Part shown: positions 23,579 through 32,119 of the stretch, piece by piece
Layout of the letters: the number at the start of each line of letters is the position of its first letter
How positions within the stretch are numbered: the stretch's first letter is position 1
NCBI GenBank assembly: GCA_002699145.1
Contig: PABK01000004.1
Span: forward strand, 123,200-187,199
Reading direction: 5' to 3'
Source of the DNA: Halioglobus sp.
Lineage (GTDB): Bacteria > Pseudomonadota > Gammaproteobacteria > Pseudomonadales > Halieaceae
Length of the DNA stretch: 64,000 nucleotides
Notes under the pieces: generated by a model
Seen by the model: the letters and a program-made list of their open reading frames with translations, nothing else
Database searches by the model: none
Told to the model about the DNA's origin: nothing
Translations under genes and position numbers: made by a program

Positions 23579-24515
23579 GGCGGCGTCCCGAAGACAGGTA
23601 GAACAGGACCAGCAGCCACAGGACCGCGCCTGCACCGATACGTACTCCGGGCGACAGGCCGCTGCGCGACGACCAGAAGGCCTCGATGGCGGCCGCAAAC
23701 AACAGCATCGCCCCGGCGCCATAGACGATAAGTGCGCACTCCGCAGCGGCCAGGCGCAGTGCGCCCAGCCGCGACAGTTGGCCCGGCGCCAGCAGCGCAG
23801 CCCCGAGGCGCAGGCCGGCGGCGCCGCTGAGTACGATGGCGGTCAACTCCAGTGCGCCGTGACCGATGACGAACGGGTAGAAGGTCACAGCGTAGCCGGC
23901 GCGCGTGAGATGGCCGGCAACCCCGCCGATGGCCAGGCCGTTGTATACCAGGAAAAATGCGCTGCCGACGCCGAACAGGAGGCCGGTGGCGAAAGTGCGA
24001 AACGCGATGCCGATATTGTTGTAGATATAGATGCCGAACATCACCCAGTCGTCTTCGGAACTGCGCTCGCGCCCGATGCGGTCATTGGCGGGTTCGTACA
24101 TGGTCTCGAACTGACGTACCTGGCCCGCCTCGAAAAAGCTGTAGACGACATCGTCGGTGCCGTAGGTGGCCAGCCCCATGAGCAGTCCCGGCACAACGAA
24201 CAGCAGCGCCGCGGCCCACACGTAACGGCTGTTGCGCGCGATCGCGCGGGGAAAGTCGAGCACGAAAAAGCGCAGCCACAGGCGCTGCTCGCGATGGCCG
24301 GCGCCGTACAGGGCAAAGTAACCGCGACTGGCCAGGTCGTTCAGGCGCGCCACCAGTTCCGGGCTGTAGCGACGTTGCTTGGCCAGTGCCAGGTGCGCAC
24401 AAATCGTGCGGTACAGCCCGGGGAGCGAGTCGCCCTCCGCCATGGGATGGTGCAAGATTTCGTCGCAGCGCTCCCACTGGGCGGTGTGCAGCGCCTCGAA
24501 TTCGGCCTGTTTCAC
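23568..24515 (-). CDS. SpoIIM-like (stage II sporulation protein M family) membrane protein
   Basis: 315 residues. A soluble N-terminal helical part (1-95) precedes several transmembrane helices, with family motifs FGIYIYNNIGIAFRTFATGLLFGVGS and GYAVTFYPFVIGHGALELTAIVLSGAAGLRLG. In non-sporulating bacteria this family is a regular member of MoxR operons and has no role in sporulation. It may form a membrane scaffold. Overlaps the RDD gene by 4 bp. Confidence 0.88.
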   Translation of the reverse strand: MKQAEFEALHTAQWERCDEILHHPMAEGDSLPGLYRTICAHLALAKQRRYSPELVARLNDLASRGYFALYGAGHREQRLWLRFFVLDFPRAIARNSRYVWAAALLFVVPGLLMGLATYGTDDVVYSFFEAGQVRQFETMYEPANDRIGRERSSEDDWVMFGIYIYNNIGIAFRTFATGLLFGVGSAFFLVYNGLAIGGVAGHLTRAGYAVTFYPFVIGHGALELTAIVLSGAAGLRLGAALLAPGQLSRLGALRLAAAECALIVYGAGAMLLFAAAIEAFWSSRSGLSPGVRIGAGAVLWLLVLFYLSSGRRRGP

Positions 24516-25201
24516 GACTCCCCCATGAGGCCCAGGCCAACGCCCTGCCAGTACTGCACCGGGTCGGACACACCCGCCGGCGTCGCCGGCTCCAGGATGG
24601 CCACCAGTTCGCGCTTGCGCTCTTCACTCAACTGCAAGGAGCGCCGCGTGAAGCTGATCACGGCGACGCTCTCATCGCGGTCCAGCGCCACCGGCAGGGG
24701 GCGTGCGCCGACGTCCGGCAATGGCACTGCCGGGGGCACACCGCCGCGGTAGATGACCAGTGTGCCGGCAGCCAGGTCGCCCAGGCGCTGGAAGCGAAGT
24801 GTCAGGCACATGCTGAGCAGGGCCAGCAGGTGCGCCGCGGGCAGAAAATCCACCGTGCGCAAGAGATTGCGCACCAGAGAGGCGTTCCAGCCCACCGGCG
24901 ACAGGTCCATGTGCACCACGCGCAGGCCCAGGGCGCGCTTGCCCGGCGTCTGGCCGTCCTTGAGGACCTCGAATAACACCGGGTAAAACCAGTCGAGCAG
25001 GAACCAGCCAAGCAACAGCAGGCCGAACCCCGCCCCGTCCAGGAACAAAGGGGCCAGGGCGAGCAGCAGCAGAAGCGCGCTGCGCACCCCCAGGTCTATC
25101 AGGTAGGCGAGGCAGCGACTGACCGGGCCGGCACACTCCGCCTGCAGGTCGATGTTTTCCGGCGTGACGACCCTGTGCAGGGTATCCAGTTCACTTGCCA
25201 C
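24512..25201 (-). CDS. RDD family membrane protein
   Basis: 229 residues from a GTG start at 25201 (no in-frame ATG is better placed; the upstream stop is only 4 bp away). The RDD domain spans about 28-150: SRCLAYLIDLGVRSALLLLLAL (with R and D), then FEVLKDGQTPGKRALGLRVVHMDLSPVGW, typical for the family. Three transmembrane helices are visible. RDD proteins are suspected small-molecule or ion transport/assembly factors. Its place in the MoxR operon is conserved in many proteobacteria. Confidence 0.87.
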   Translation of the reverse strand: MASELDTLHRVVTPENIDLQAECAGPVSRCLAYLIDLGVRSALLLLLALAPLFLDGAGFGLLLLGWFLLDWFYPVLFEVLKDGQTPGKRALGLRVVHMDLSPVGWNASLVRNLLRTVDFLPAAHLLALLSMCLTLRFQRLGDLAAGTLVIYRGGVPPAVPLPDVGARPLPVALDRDESVAVISFTRRSLQLSEERKRELVAILEPATPAGVSDPVQYWQGVGLGLMGES

Positions 25202-25205
25202 CGCA

Positions 25206-25967
25206 TCAGCTCGACAGCGTGTCCTGCTCCAGTCCGAAGATATCGCGGTAGAGAATGCCGTAGGCCACGATGTACAGCGGGAACAGCCAAATGAAGGCGA
25301 TACCCAGGGTCAGCACACCCAGCACTGACGACAAGCTCAGGACCAGGAAGACGCCCGCCACCGTAAACCAGCGGTGCGTGACCGCCTTGCGCGAGGTCTC
25401 CAACGCCTGCCAGGGCGAGAGGTTTTTCTCCACGGCCAGCGGCAGCGCGAAGAAGTAGGCGATGGCGAGATAAATACCGGGAATGACCAGCAACAGGAAA
25501 CCGACCAAGACCATTATCATCATCAGGATATACGTCGCCAGTGCTTTCAGCAGCCTGTTGGAGAAGCGAAAGAGTTCCGCCACCCCGGCAGGCAGGTTCA
25601 TCGAAATTTTCGCGCCCAGGACGACCAATCCTGCGGTAGTGACACCGTAAATCGCGTAGTACGCCAGGTTGACCAGCAGGTCCAGCACGGCGCCGACGAC
25701 AGAGGCCTCCCCCGTCGGGCCGCGCAGGGTGAAATTGACGCCCGCGGAGACGGCGAAGTAGACGATCGCAATCATGAAAAGTACAGCGCCCGCGCCATTG
25801 AGCAGCAGCTTGTGCCCCTTGATGGCGGCCCAGGCTTCTGAGATGACACCGCCGACGGTGATCTGGTAGTCCCCCGCCAGGCCGCGCTCCACTGAACCGT
25901 ACTCACCCGTCTGCCGGGTCTCGTAAAGCGCCGATTCCGGCGCGCTGTAGCGGTTTTCTTCGCTCAT
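25206..25967 (-). CDS. Multi-pass membrane protein (YciC/DUF975-like), first gene of the MoxR operon
   Basis: 253 residues from the ATG at 25967; the longer frame upstream has shadow composition. The cytosolic N-terminus (MSEENRYSAPESALYE) is followed by about six hydrophobic segments. The motif AIAYFFALPLAVEKNLSPWQALETSRKAVTHRW is typical of YciC/DUF975-type or glycerophosphodiesterase-membrane-domain-like proteins. Function unknown. It starts the unit that continues through RDD, SpoIIM, DUF4129, DUF4350, MoxR and DUF58. Confidence 0.75.
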   Translation of the reverse strand: MSEENRYSAPESALYETRQTGEYGSVERGLAGDYQITVGGVISEAWAAIKGHKLLLNGAGAVLFMIAIVYFAVSAGVNFTLRGPTGEASVVGAVLDLLVNLAYYAIYGVTTAGLVVLGAKISMNLPAGVAELFRFSNRLLKALATYILMMIMVLVGFLLLVIPGIYLAIAYFFALPLAVEKNLSPWQALETSRKAVTHRWFTVAGVFLVLSLSSVLGVLTLGIAFIWLFPLYIVAYGILYRDIFGLEQDTLSS

Positions 25968-26012
25968 GACACTATCCCTGTCGGTTGTTATTCTGCCGTT
26001 GTCACGACACCT

Positions 26013-26039
26013 GGCCTGCTCGAACCATCCTAGCAGGCC
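26013..26039. other. Inverted repeat in a divergent intergenic region
   Basis: GGCCTGCT (26013-26020), 11-nt loop, AGCAGGCC (26032-26039), perfect 8-bp arms, 46 bp upstream of the MoxR-operon start and 138 bp upstream of the glycosyltransferase. It could be a regulatory site or an mRNA hairpin. Confidence 0.35.
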
Positions 26040-26176
26040 TTCGCTACGGGGCAAACTGCCGTTATCCCGGCGCCAGGCGGCGCATTGACCGCCGGAACAT
26101 GCAGCCGCTAGGATGAGCGCATCACACCCAGGGGATATTCGGCGCGGCGCCGGCCGCCGCCGGCAACGGCACAGCA

Positions 26177-27151
26177 ATGAAGCAGGATTCCCAGCACAGG
26201 ACACTCTCGGTAGTCGTTCCGGTTTTCAATGAAGAAGCCGCGGTCCCCGAGTTGCTGCGGAAAATCAGCCAGGCCATCGCCGGCACCGGGCTGGGCGGCG
26301 AGATCGTGGTCGTCGACGACGGTTCCACGGACAGCACCTGGGCGCTGCTCAGGGAGTGCGCGGACTCCAGCCCCTACCCTTTGGAGCTGGTGCGCTTCAC
26401 GCGCAATTTCGGCAAGGAGGCGGCCATCATGGCGGGTCTGGAGCGCTGCCGCGGTGATGCGGCGATCGTGCTGGATGCCGATCTTCAGCACCCGCCGGAC
26501 ATGCTCGGCGCCATGGTCGACCTCTGGCGCAGCGGTGAAGCCGACGTCGTCGACGCGGTGAAGACCGACGACCGCCACGCGCCGCCGCTGGACCGCGTCA
26601 CCTCCGCGCTGTTCAATCGCGCGTTCCAGCGGGTGACCGGCTACGACATGCGCGGCGCGACGGACTACAAGTTGCTGGACCGGCGCGTTATCCAGGTACT
26701 GTCGGGCTTGCGCGACTACCACCTGTTTTTCCGCGGCACCACCGCGTGGCTGGGCTTCCGCCATCGCGAGATCGGCTTCCCCCTGGGCCCGCGGGCCGGC
26801 GGCAGCGGCAAGTGGAACACCCGTTCGCGCCTGCAGCTGGCGATTACCGCACTCACCTCACACACCGCCCTGCCGCTGCAGTTGATGACCGTGGTCGGCC
26901 TGCTGTCTGCGCTACTGGCGGTGTTCCACGCCTCGCACACGCTGTACTACAAGTTCAGCGGGCAGGCCGTGGAGGGATTCACCACGGTGATCCTGTTGCT
27001 GCTGATATTCGGCAGCACCATCACCCTGGGCCTGGGCATAATCGGCGCCTACCTGTCACGTATCTACGACGAGGTGCGCGGCCGCCCGCGCTACCTGGTC
27101 GAGGAACACGTGAGGATAGCCAGCGACAGCGCGCGCTCACCGCAACACTGA
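26177..27151 (+). CDS. Membrane-anchored GT2 glycosyltransferase (GtrB/DPM1-like)
   Basis: 324 residues. A GT-A fold domain with VVVDDGSTDST (D47/D48) and the DXD-like VLDADLQHPP (D100, D102), then NFGKEAAIMAGLERC. Two C-terminal transmembrane helices (about 233-257 and 272-297, ending GIIGAYLSRIYDEV) are typical of polyprenyl-phosphate glycosyltransferases of the GtrB/ArnC class, which load a sugar onto undecaprenyl phosphate at the inner face of the membrane. The ribosome binding site is weak. It is divergent from the MoxR operon and converges with the Rieske gene. Confidence 0.87.
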   Translation: MKQDSQHRTLSVVVPVFNEEAAVPELLRKISQAIAGTGLGGEIVVVDDGSTDSTWALLRECADSSPYPLELVRFTRNFGKEAAIMAGLERCRGDAAIVLDADLQHPPDMLGAMVDLWRSGEADVVDAVKTDDRHAPPLDRVTSALFNRAFQRVTGYDMRGATDYKLLDRRVIQVLSGLRDYHLFFRGTTAWLGFRHREIGFPLGPRAGGSGKWNTRSRLQLAITALTSHTALPLQLMTVVGLLSALLAVFHASHTLYYKFSGQAVEGFTTVILLLLIFGSTITLGLGIIGAYLSRIYDEVRGRPRYLVEEHVRIASDSARSPQH

Positions 27152-27195
27152 ACGCGCAGCGCTGTGCCGGGCGGTAACAGGCGCAGCCAGAGGCG

Positions 27196-28314
27196 CTAGT
27201 CGCCCATCAGCTGAAAGCAATCGTCTTCGAATCCCGCGTCGCGCCCGGCCCTGCTGGGCTGCGGAAACTCCGCTACTGGCAATACGCCGTTGATCTCCTC
27301 CTGCACCTTGCGCGCCTCGGCGGCCGGCATGTAAAACTGGCTGACCCATTTGCGCTGGATATTGAAGTGCCCGTCATTGCGCGTCTGCATTACCTTGATT
27401 GCGGGCGCCTTGTGCTTCCAGACTTCAAAGTCCGCACTGAAGGCGGCCAGCGCGCCAGCCTGCGCCTGCCTGGCGTTGTCGATGTCCGCAGCGCTGGCGG
27501 GATTGCCCTGCGCAAACGACAGTACCGCGTGCCAGGCCCTGGTCAACCCGTCGGCTACGGGGGTATTGGCGATCAGCTCGTACATCTCTACGCCGTTGAA
27601 GGTCTGCTTGGAAAGCAGTATTCCCGGCCCGGTGTACCAGGTGACCGTGTCCAGGTGTGCCTGGTAGGGGGCGAGAAAGCCACCCTGGCGCTGAATGACA
27701 AGGGTGTCGCGAAATTCGTTCTCGAAGTACTCACAGGGCGAGCCATGAGTCGGCCCCAGGTGGTGCACATCCGTCATGTTGTCGAGTATCTCGACCTGGT
27801 GGACCGGCACCTCGCCCAGGTGATCCAGTTGCCAGTGAATGGCGTCCGGCCTGTCCCAGGCTGGCAGGTACGGCGGTTCGAAGTCCGGTTCGCCCTCCTC
27901 CGGGTCGAACCACATCAGGATGCATCCCATCAGCTCGCGCACAGGGTGAGATCGCAGTGCGGCGGACGCCGGACATACGCCGGGCTGGTAGGGAATTTCT
28001 TCAAGCTGCCCGTCGGCGCCGTACTTCCAGGCGTGATACGGGCAGCGTATGGAATCGCCCTCGATTTGCTGGGCCGAGGTGACAATATGCGCGGAGGTGC
28101 TGCGCGCCAGGTGTGTGCCCATGTGCTTGCAAAAGGCGTCCAGGATAACGACCCTGCCGCTCTCCCCGCGGTACATCGCGTACTCCCTGCCAAAATACCG
28201 CAGCGCCATAGCTCCCTCGTCCAGTTCACTGGATTCGGCCACCACGAACCAGCCACGGGGATAGGTATACGGCCCCAGGCCGTAGTCCGCTGTTCTCGCC
28301 TTGATGTCCGTCAT
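27196..28314 (-). CDS. Rieske-type oxygenase, KshA-like (3-ketosteroid 9alpha-hydroxylase-like)
   Basis: 372 residues from the ATG at 28314. The Rieske [2Fe-2S] ligands are C62-x-H64 (FCKHMGTHL) and C91-x2-H94 (RCPYHAWKYG). The mononuclear iron site shows N179-x2-D182-x2-H185-x4-H190 (DNMTDVHHLGPTH). The layout, length and motifs agree with the KshA branch, which hydroxylates steroid or related rings with an external reductase. No reductase gene lies beside it. It is divergent from a MarR gene with an operator-like palindrome overlapping its own promoter. The exact substrate is inferred only at the level of a cyclic lipophilic compound. Confidence 0.85.
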   Translation of the reverse strand: MTDIKARTADYGLGPYTYPRGWFVVAESSELDEGAMALRYFGREYAMYRGESGRVVILDAFCKHMGTHLARSTSAHIVTSAQQIEGDSIRCPYHAWKYGADGQLEEIPYQPGVCPASAALRSHPVRELMGCILMWFDPEEGEPDFEPPYLPAWDRPDAIHWQLDHLGEVPVHQVEILDNMTDVHHLGPTHGSPCEYFENEFRDTLVIQRQGGFLAPYQAHLDTVTWYTGPGILLSKQTFNGVEMYELIANTPVADGLTRAWHAVLSFAQGNPASAADIDNARQAQAGALAAFSADFEVWKHKAPAIKVMQTRNDGHFNIQRKWVSQFYMPAAEARKVQEEINGVLPVAEFPQPSRAGRDAGFEDDCFQLMGD

Positions 28315-28380
28315 GGATCGTCTCCCTGGTTGAGATGGTGATACACGCAAGTCATTACGTTCGCCTGTCCAGGCCGCACG

Positions 28381-28403
28381 GGGCCGGGTTCACGCCCCGG
28401 CCC
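28381..28403. other. GC-rich hairpin between Rieske gene and its promoter
   Basis: GGGCCGGG (28381-28388), 7-nt loop, CCCGGCCC (28396-28403). Lies in the probable 5' untranslated region of the Rieske mRNA and would form a very stable stem. Role unknown. Confidence 0.4.
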
Positions 28404-28435
28404 GGCCGCAGTGCGCCCGCCCTGCCCGCTCGCAG

Positions 28436-28463
28436 AGTATAGGAACAGGTATTTAGATAATAC
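28436..28463 (-). promoter_or_regulatory. Rieske-gene promoter with putative MarR operator
   Basis: On the minus strand a -10 TATACT (28436-28441) is preceded by the palindrome GTATT-N5-AATAC (28449-28463), which occupies the spacer and the edge of a weak -35 (TTGTAT, spacer 18). A second imperfect site TATT-N4-AATA lies at 28467-28478. The divergent MarR protein is the obvious candidate regulator. Confidence 0.5.
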
Positions 28464-28541
28464 AAATATTGGTTAATACACTTAATTTACAGGAGCGCGT
28501 GGTTTAGATACTCTGACCGCCCACGCACCACGGAGTGACCC

Positions 28542-28988
28542 ATGGATCTGAGTGAGTCCATTACCTACCACATCACCAAGACCGGCAATGTGCTGCGCCA
28601 GCTCACCGCCCGGCGCATCAGGGATGCGGGTATCGATCTTACGCCCGAGGAATCCGTGCTGATGAACCAGCTCTGGGAGAGCGACAACCGGAACATATCC
28701 GAGTTGAACCTCTGGTCGGTGAAAGAGCCCTCTACGATGACCCGCCAGATCGATCACCTGGTGAGGAAAGGCTATGTCACGCGCAGCCACGGTGTGGAGG
28801 ATCGCCGCACGGTGTACGTGAAGCTCACCGCGCAGGGCCGGAAGCTGAAGAAGACGTTCGAGAAAACGCGGGTATCCTGCCTGGACAGCGACCTGATAGA
28901 CATTTCACCGCGGGACGCGGAAAAGTTACTGGCGCTGTTGATTGCAACGCGGGTCAAGGCCCAGGAGGAACTGCATGGCACGCGCTGA
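28542..28988 (+). CDS. MarR family transcriptional regulator
   Basis: 148 residues. Winged-helix region SELNLWSVKEPSTMTRQIDHLVRKGYVTRSHGVEDRRTVYVKLTAQGRKL (about residues 53-102) with the family DRR wing motif. GGAG precedes the ATG. It is divergent from the Rieske oxygenase gene and probably controls it through the AT-rich palindromic region 80-90 bp upstream. Converges with the antiporter gene. Ligand unknown. Confidence 0.9.
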   Translation: MDLSESITYHITKTGNVLRQLTARRIRDAGIDLTPEESVLMNQLWESDNRNISELNLWSVKEPSTMTRQIDHLVRKGYVTRSHGVEDRRTVYVKLTAQGRKLKKTFEKTRVSCLDSDLIDISPRDAEKLLALLIATRVKAQEELHGTR

Positions 28989-29057
28989 CGGTTCCGCAGC
29001 CCGCGCCCTCGTGCGCGCCCGTTGCGCTCGCAGGGGATGCCCGGGCGCCGCGCTACA

Positions 29058-30791
29058 CTAGCCTGGGGGCCGCAGTTTCAGGCCGACGGCGACGATGTGC
29101 TCGCCATCGATATCCTTGACCACCAGTTTAACCGGGCCGAGCCTGACCTGGTCGCCCACCACGGGCTTGCCGTGGAACTGACTGACCAGATACTGCTCGA
29201 CCGTCATCTCTGCGCTGTCGGGATTGACAGCGAAACCGTAGGCCTGGGCGACGTCGGCCAGCCTGGCCTGCGGCTGCAGGACGAACTCGCCGAAGAAGCG
29301 ACTCGATTCCAGCGATGGCGTGTGTGCCGCCGGTGCGAAAATACGCCCCAGCGCCGCGCGTGCGCTGCTGCCTGCCAGGATCATCACCTGGTCGTCGCAG
29401 GCCAGTTCGTGCCGCTGCATCCCCTCCAGCAGCACGCCCTTGCGCACGATGCCGACAACCTGGCTGCCCTCGGCAGCCGGCAGGCGGTCGATGGTGCGGC
29501 CCACCGCGCGACTCCCCGCCAGCACCGGGTAGACCAGCAGCTCCTTGTCCTGGTCGTGTTTCAGCGTCAGGTGCAGGTATTCCGGGCTCCTGGCCGTTGG
29601 CGGCAGCTCTATGCGCAGCCACCTGGCGACCGGCGCGATGGTCCAGCCCTGCAACACCAGCGAGATCAGCACGACAAAAAAGACCAGCTCGAAGTATGTC
29701 TGTGTGTGTTCCAGGCCTGCCAGCGAGGGAAACAGCGCCAGGATGATGGGTACCGCGCCACGCAGGCCGCACCAGCCGATGAACACCTGTTCACGCCAGG
29801 GGAAGTGGAATGGCAGCAGTGACACCATGACGGCGACTGGCCTGGCGAGAAAGATCAGCACCAGGGCAACAGCCACCGCCGGAAGGACAATGGGTACCAG
29901 GTTGGCCGGTGTAATCAGCAGCCCGAGCATCAGGAACATGCCAATCTGGCTCAGCCAGGCCATGCCGTCGTGGAAGCGATGGATGTCGTTGCTGTAGGGC
30001 AGCGGCGTGTTGCCGGCGATAACCCCGGCGATGAAGATCGCCAGGAAACCGCTGCCCTGCCACAGGTTGGTCAGTCCGAACAGGCTGATGCCGCCTGCCA
30101 GGGCCAGCAGGGGATAGAGCGAGGACGGCAGCGGCAGCCGCCTGAGCATTTGCGCGAGCAGGTAGCCGCCGCTGATTCCGAAGACGAGGCCCAGGCCCAT
30201 CTGGCGCACCAGCTCGGTCACGATAGTCCAGGCCTTGCTGCCGTCGCCGCTCAGCTGCAGGATCTGCACCAGGGTGATGGTGAGGAAAATGGCCATGGGG
30301 TCGTTGGACCCGGACTCGATCTCGAGCGTGGCGCCGGTGCGTTCGTTCAATTCCAGCCCCGCGCTGCGCAGCAGCCCGAACACCGCCGCGGCGTCGGTAG
30401 AGCCGACGATGGCGCCAATCAACAGCCCCTCCTGCCATGACAGTCCCAGGATGAGGTGCGCCGCAAAGCCCGTTATCGCGGCGGTGATCACCACGCCGAG
30501 AGTGGCCAGCGACAATGCCGGCTTCAGGCTCACGCGGAAGCTGTCCCTGCGTGTACCCAGTCCCCCATCGAAGATGATGATGGCCAGCGCCACGTTGCCG
30601 AACAGGAAGGCCAGGCCAAAATCGTCGAAGCGTATGCCACCCGGGCCGTTCTCGCCGGCGAGCATGCCCAGCACCAGGAACACCAGGAGAATGGGTGCGC
30701 CGGTGCGGCGCGTCAGCACGGTGGCCACGACGCAGAGCAGGGCCAGGATGGCGGCCCAGAATATATTTTGGTAGATGACCTCGATCGTCAT
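29058..30791 (-). CDS. nhaP2: K+/H+ antiporter, NhaP2/CvrA type (CPA1)
   Basis: 577 residues, matching the usual length (about 578). Twelve or more transmembrane helices in the first 390 residues with the signatures FLVLGMLAGENGPGGI, LLIGAIVGSTDAAAVFGLL and LEIESGSNDPMAIFLTITL (conserved acidic residues of the ion path). The cytosolic C-terminus contains a TrkA-C (RCK_C) domain (ELLVYPVLAGSRAVGRTIDRLP, GIVRKGVLLEGMQRHELACDDQVMILAG) and a final CorC/HlyC-like tail. It exchanges K+ or Na+ for H+ across the inner membrane and helps in osmotic and volume control. It appears to be a single-gene unit. Confidence 0.93.
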   Translation of the reverse strand: MTIEVIYQNIFWAAILALLCVVATVLTRRTGAPILLVFLVLGMLAGENGPGGIRFDDFGLAFLFGNVALAIIIFDGGLGTRRDSFRVSLKPALSLATLGVVITAAITGFAAHLILGLSWQEGLLIGAIVGSTDAAAVFGLLRSAGLELNERTGATLEIESGSNDPMAIFLTITLVQILQLSGDGSKAWTIVTELVRQMGLGLVFGISGGYLLAQMLRRLPLPSSLYPLLALAGGISLFGLTNLWQGSGFLAIFIAGVIAGNTPLPYSNDIHRFHDGMAWLSQIGMFLMLGLLITPANLVPIVLPAVAVALVLIFLARPVAVMVSLLPFHFPWREQVFIGWCGLRGAVPIILALFPSLAGLEHTQTYFELVFFVVLISLVLQGWTIAPVARWLRIELPPTARSPEYLHLTLKHDQDKELLVYPVLAGSRAVGRTIDRLPAAEGSQVVGIVRKGVLLEGMQRHELACDDQVMILAGSSARAALGRIFAPAAHTPSLESSRFFGEFVLQPQARLADVAQAYGFAVNPDSAEMTVEQYLVSQFHGKPVVGDQVRLGPVKLVVKDIDGEHIVAVGLKLRPPG

Positions 30792-30960
30792 GCGGTGTCC
30801 CGATACGCAGGCGTGTCGCGCCGTAACCGGCCGGAGTTCGCGTCGCCCGCGCTGTCCGCCCCCCCCCCTTGGTTAAGGGTCAGTATACGTGATGCAACAG
30901 CACGCGTACGAAGGGTTCACCCCGCCGGCCGAGCGACTTCCCGGGGGCCGAACACCGCCG

Positions 30961-32046
30961 TCACCGGTGCAGGGAAATGATCTGGCCGCAATCAGGCGAC
31001 GCCGCGCCGCGCAGCACGGCCTGGTAGGCCTGCACCACCGCTTCCGGACCCGCCGCGCGCACCACTTTCAGCCAGGCGTCGCTGTCGGCGCGGAACCGCA
31101 CGTAGTCCGCGCCCAGCCGCCGCATGAGTTCGGCAGCGCCCAGCTCGGCGCCGCGTGTCTGGATGTGCCCCGGCGCGAAGAAGAATTCCGGGGTCGCGCC
31201 GGGCAGGCCCTCAACGGAACCCATTTCCTCGTAGTGCGTGGCGCCCACCCGGCAGGAGTATTTCATATTGTCGCCGTAGTGCCGGTGCAACTGGCCGAGC
31301 ACCTCGGCGCTGCCGGCCATGTCAACCGATACCACCGGCTGCGCGGCGTCGAGGGTGGCAATGTCCCCGTAGGTCAGCACACGGTCGTAAAAGCCCAGGC
31401 TGTTGCAAAAGTCCACATTGCGTGGCGAGGTCAGGCCGATGCAGGTCAAGCTGCCGCGCCTGGCCAGGCAGTGCGCCAGCGCGATACTGGTCTTGCTCGA
31501 GGCGCTGGTGACCAGGCAGGCCGTGGCGCCGTGGTTGTCGCTGACGTCGAGGAAATCCTCCACCAGCCACGAGGTCATGTACAAGCCGCGCAACAGGCTG
31601 TCCTGGTCCTCGCGCTGCGGGTCGTAAACGGGATTCGCCGCGGCGCGGTCGAAGCGCGCATAAACCGGGGCGTACTCCGCCCGGTGCGGGGAGACATCGA
31701 CGAAATGCTCCTGGCGCACCTGGCCGGCGAGAATCTTCAGGTGCGTGCTCATGGGAAAGAACCCCCACACCCGCTCACCGACCGCGATGTCCGGGTGCGC
31801 GGAAGCGGCGACATCCGCCCAGCCCATGGCGGGAATGCGTCCCCAGCCGTCCTGGGCGGGGAAAAAGCCCCAGTAGCCGAGCAGGTCTCCGGATGCGGCG
31901 TAGGATATATTGTTCGCGGTCAGGGCCTGCCGGTCGATTTGCAGCAGGACCTCGTTGGCCGCCAGTCGGTCGTCCATTGTCTCGCTCACCAGCCGGGTTT
32001 GCGACCAGTCGTCCCGGCGCACCTCCAGAGTCTGTACAGTTGTCAT
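30961..32046 (-). CDS. DUF2855 family protein
   Basis: 361 residues from the ATG at 32046 (AGGAGATACCACC just upstream). The sequence reads like a medium-chain reductase (quinone-oxidoreductase) relative without the classical zinc ligands: EVLLQIDRQALTANNISYAASGD, GERVWGFFPMSTHLKILAG, ACLVTSASSKTSIALAHCLARRG (cofactor region), and VSVDMAGSAEVLGQLHRHYGD. DUF2855 is an uncharacterised MDR-like family. Same strand as the acyl-CoA synthetase gene 73 bp upstream, so they probably form one unit with the nitronate monooxygenase. Confidence 0.78.
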   Translation of the reverse strand: MTTVQTLEVRRDDWSQTRLVSETMDDRLAANEVLLQIDRQALTANNISYAASGDLLGYWGFFPAQDGWGRIPAMGWADVAASAHPDIAVGERVWGFFPMSTHLKILAGQVRQEHFVDVSPHRAEYAPVYARFDRAAANPVYDPQREDQDSLLRGLYMTSWLVEDFLDVSDNHGATACLVTSASSKTSIALAHCLARRGSLTCIGLTSPRNVDFCNSLGFYDRVLTYGDIATLDAAQPVVSVDMAGSAEVLGQLHRHYGDNMKYSCRVGATHYEEMGSVEGLPGATPEFFFAPGHIQTRGAELGAAELMRRLGADYVRFRADSDAWLKVVRAAGPEAVVQAYQAVLRGAASPDCGQIISLHR

Positions 32047-32119
32047 GGTGGTATCTCCTGGATAGTTGGCTGGTTGCCGCGGTGTCCTGCAGCAGCTCAG
32101 CATTACGGGGCGGGCAAGG

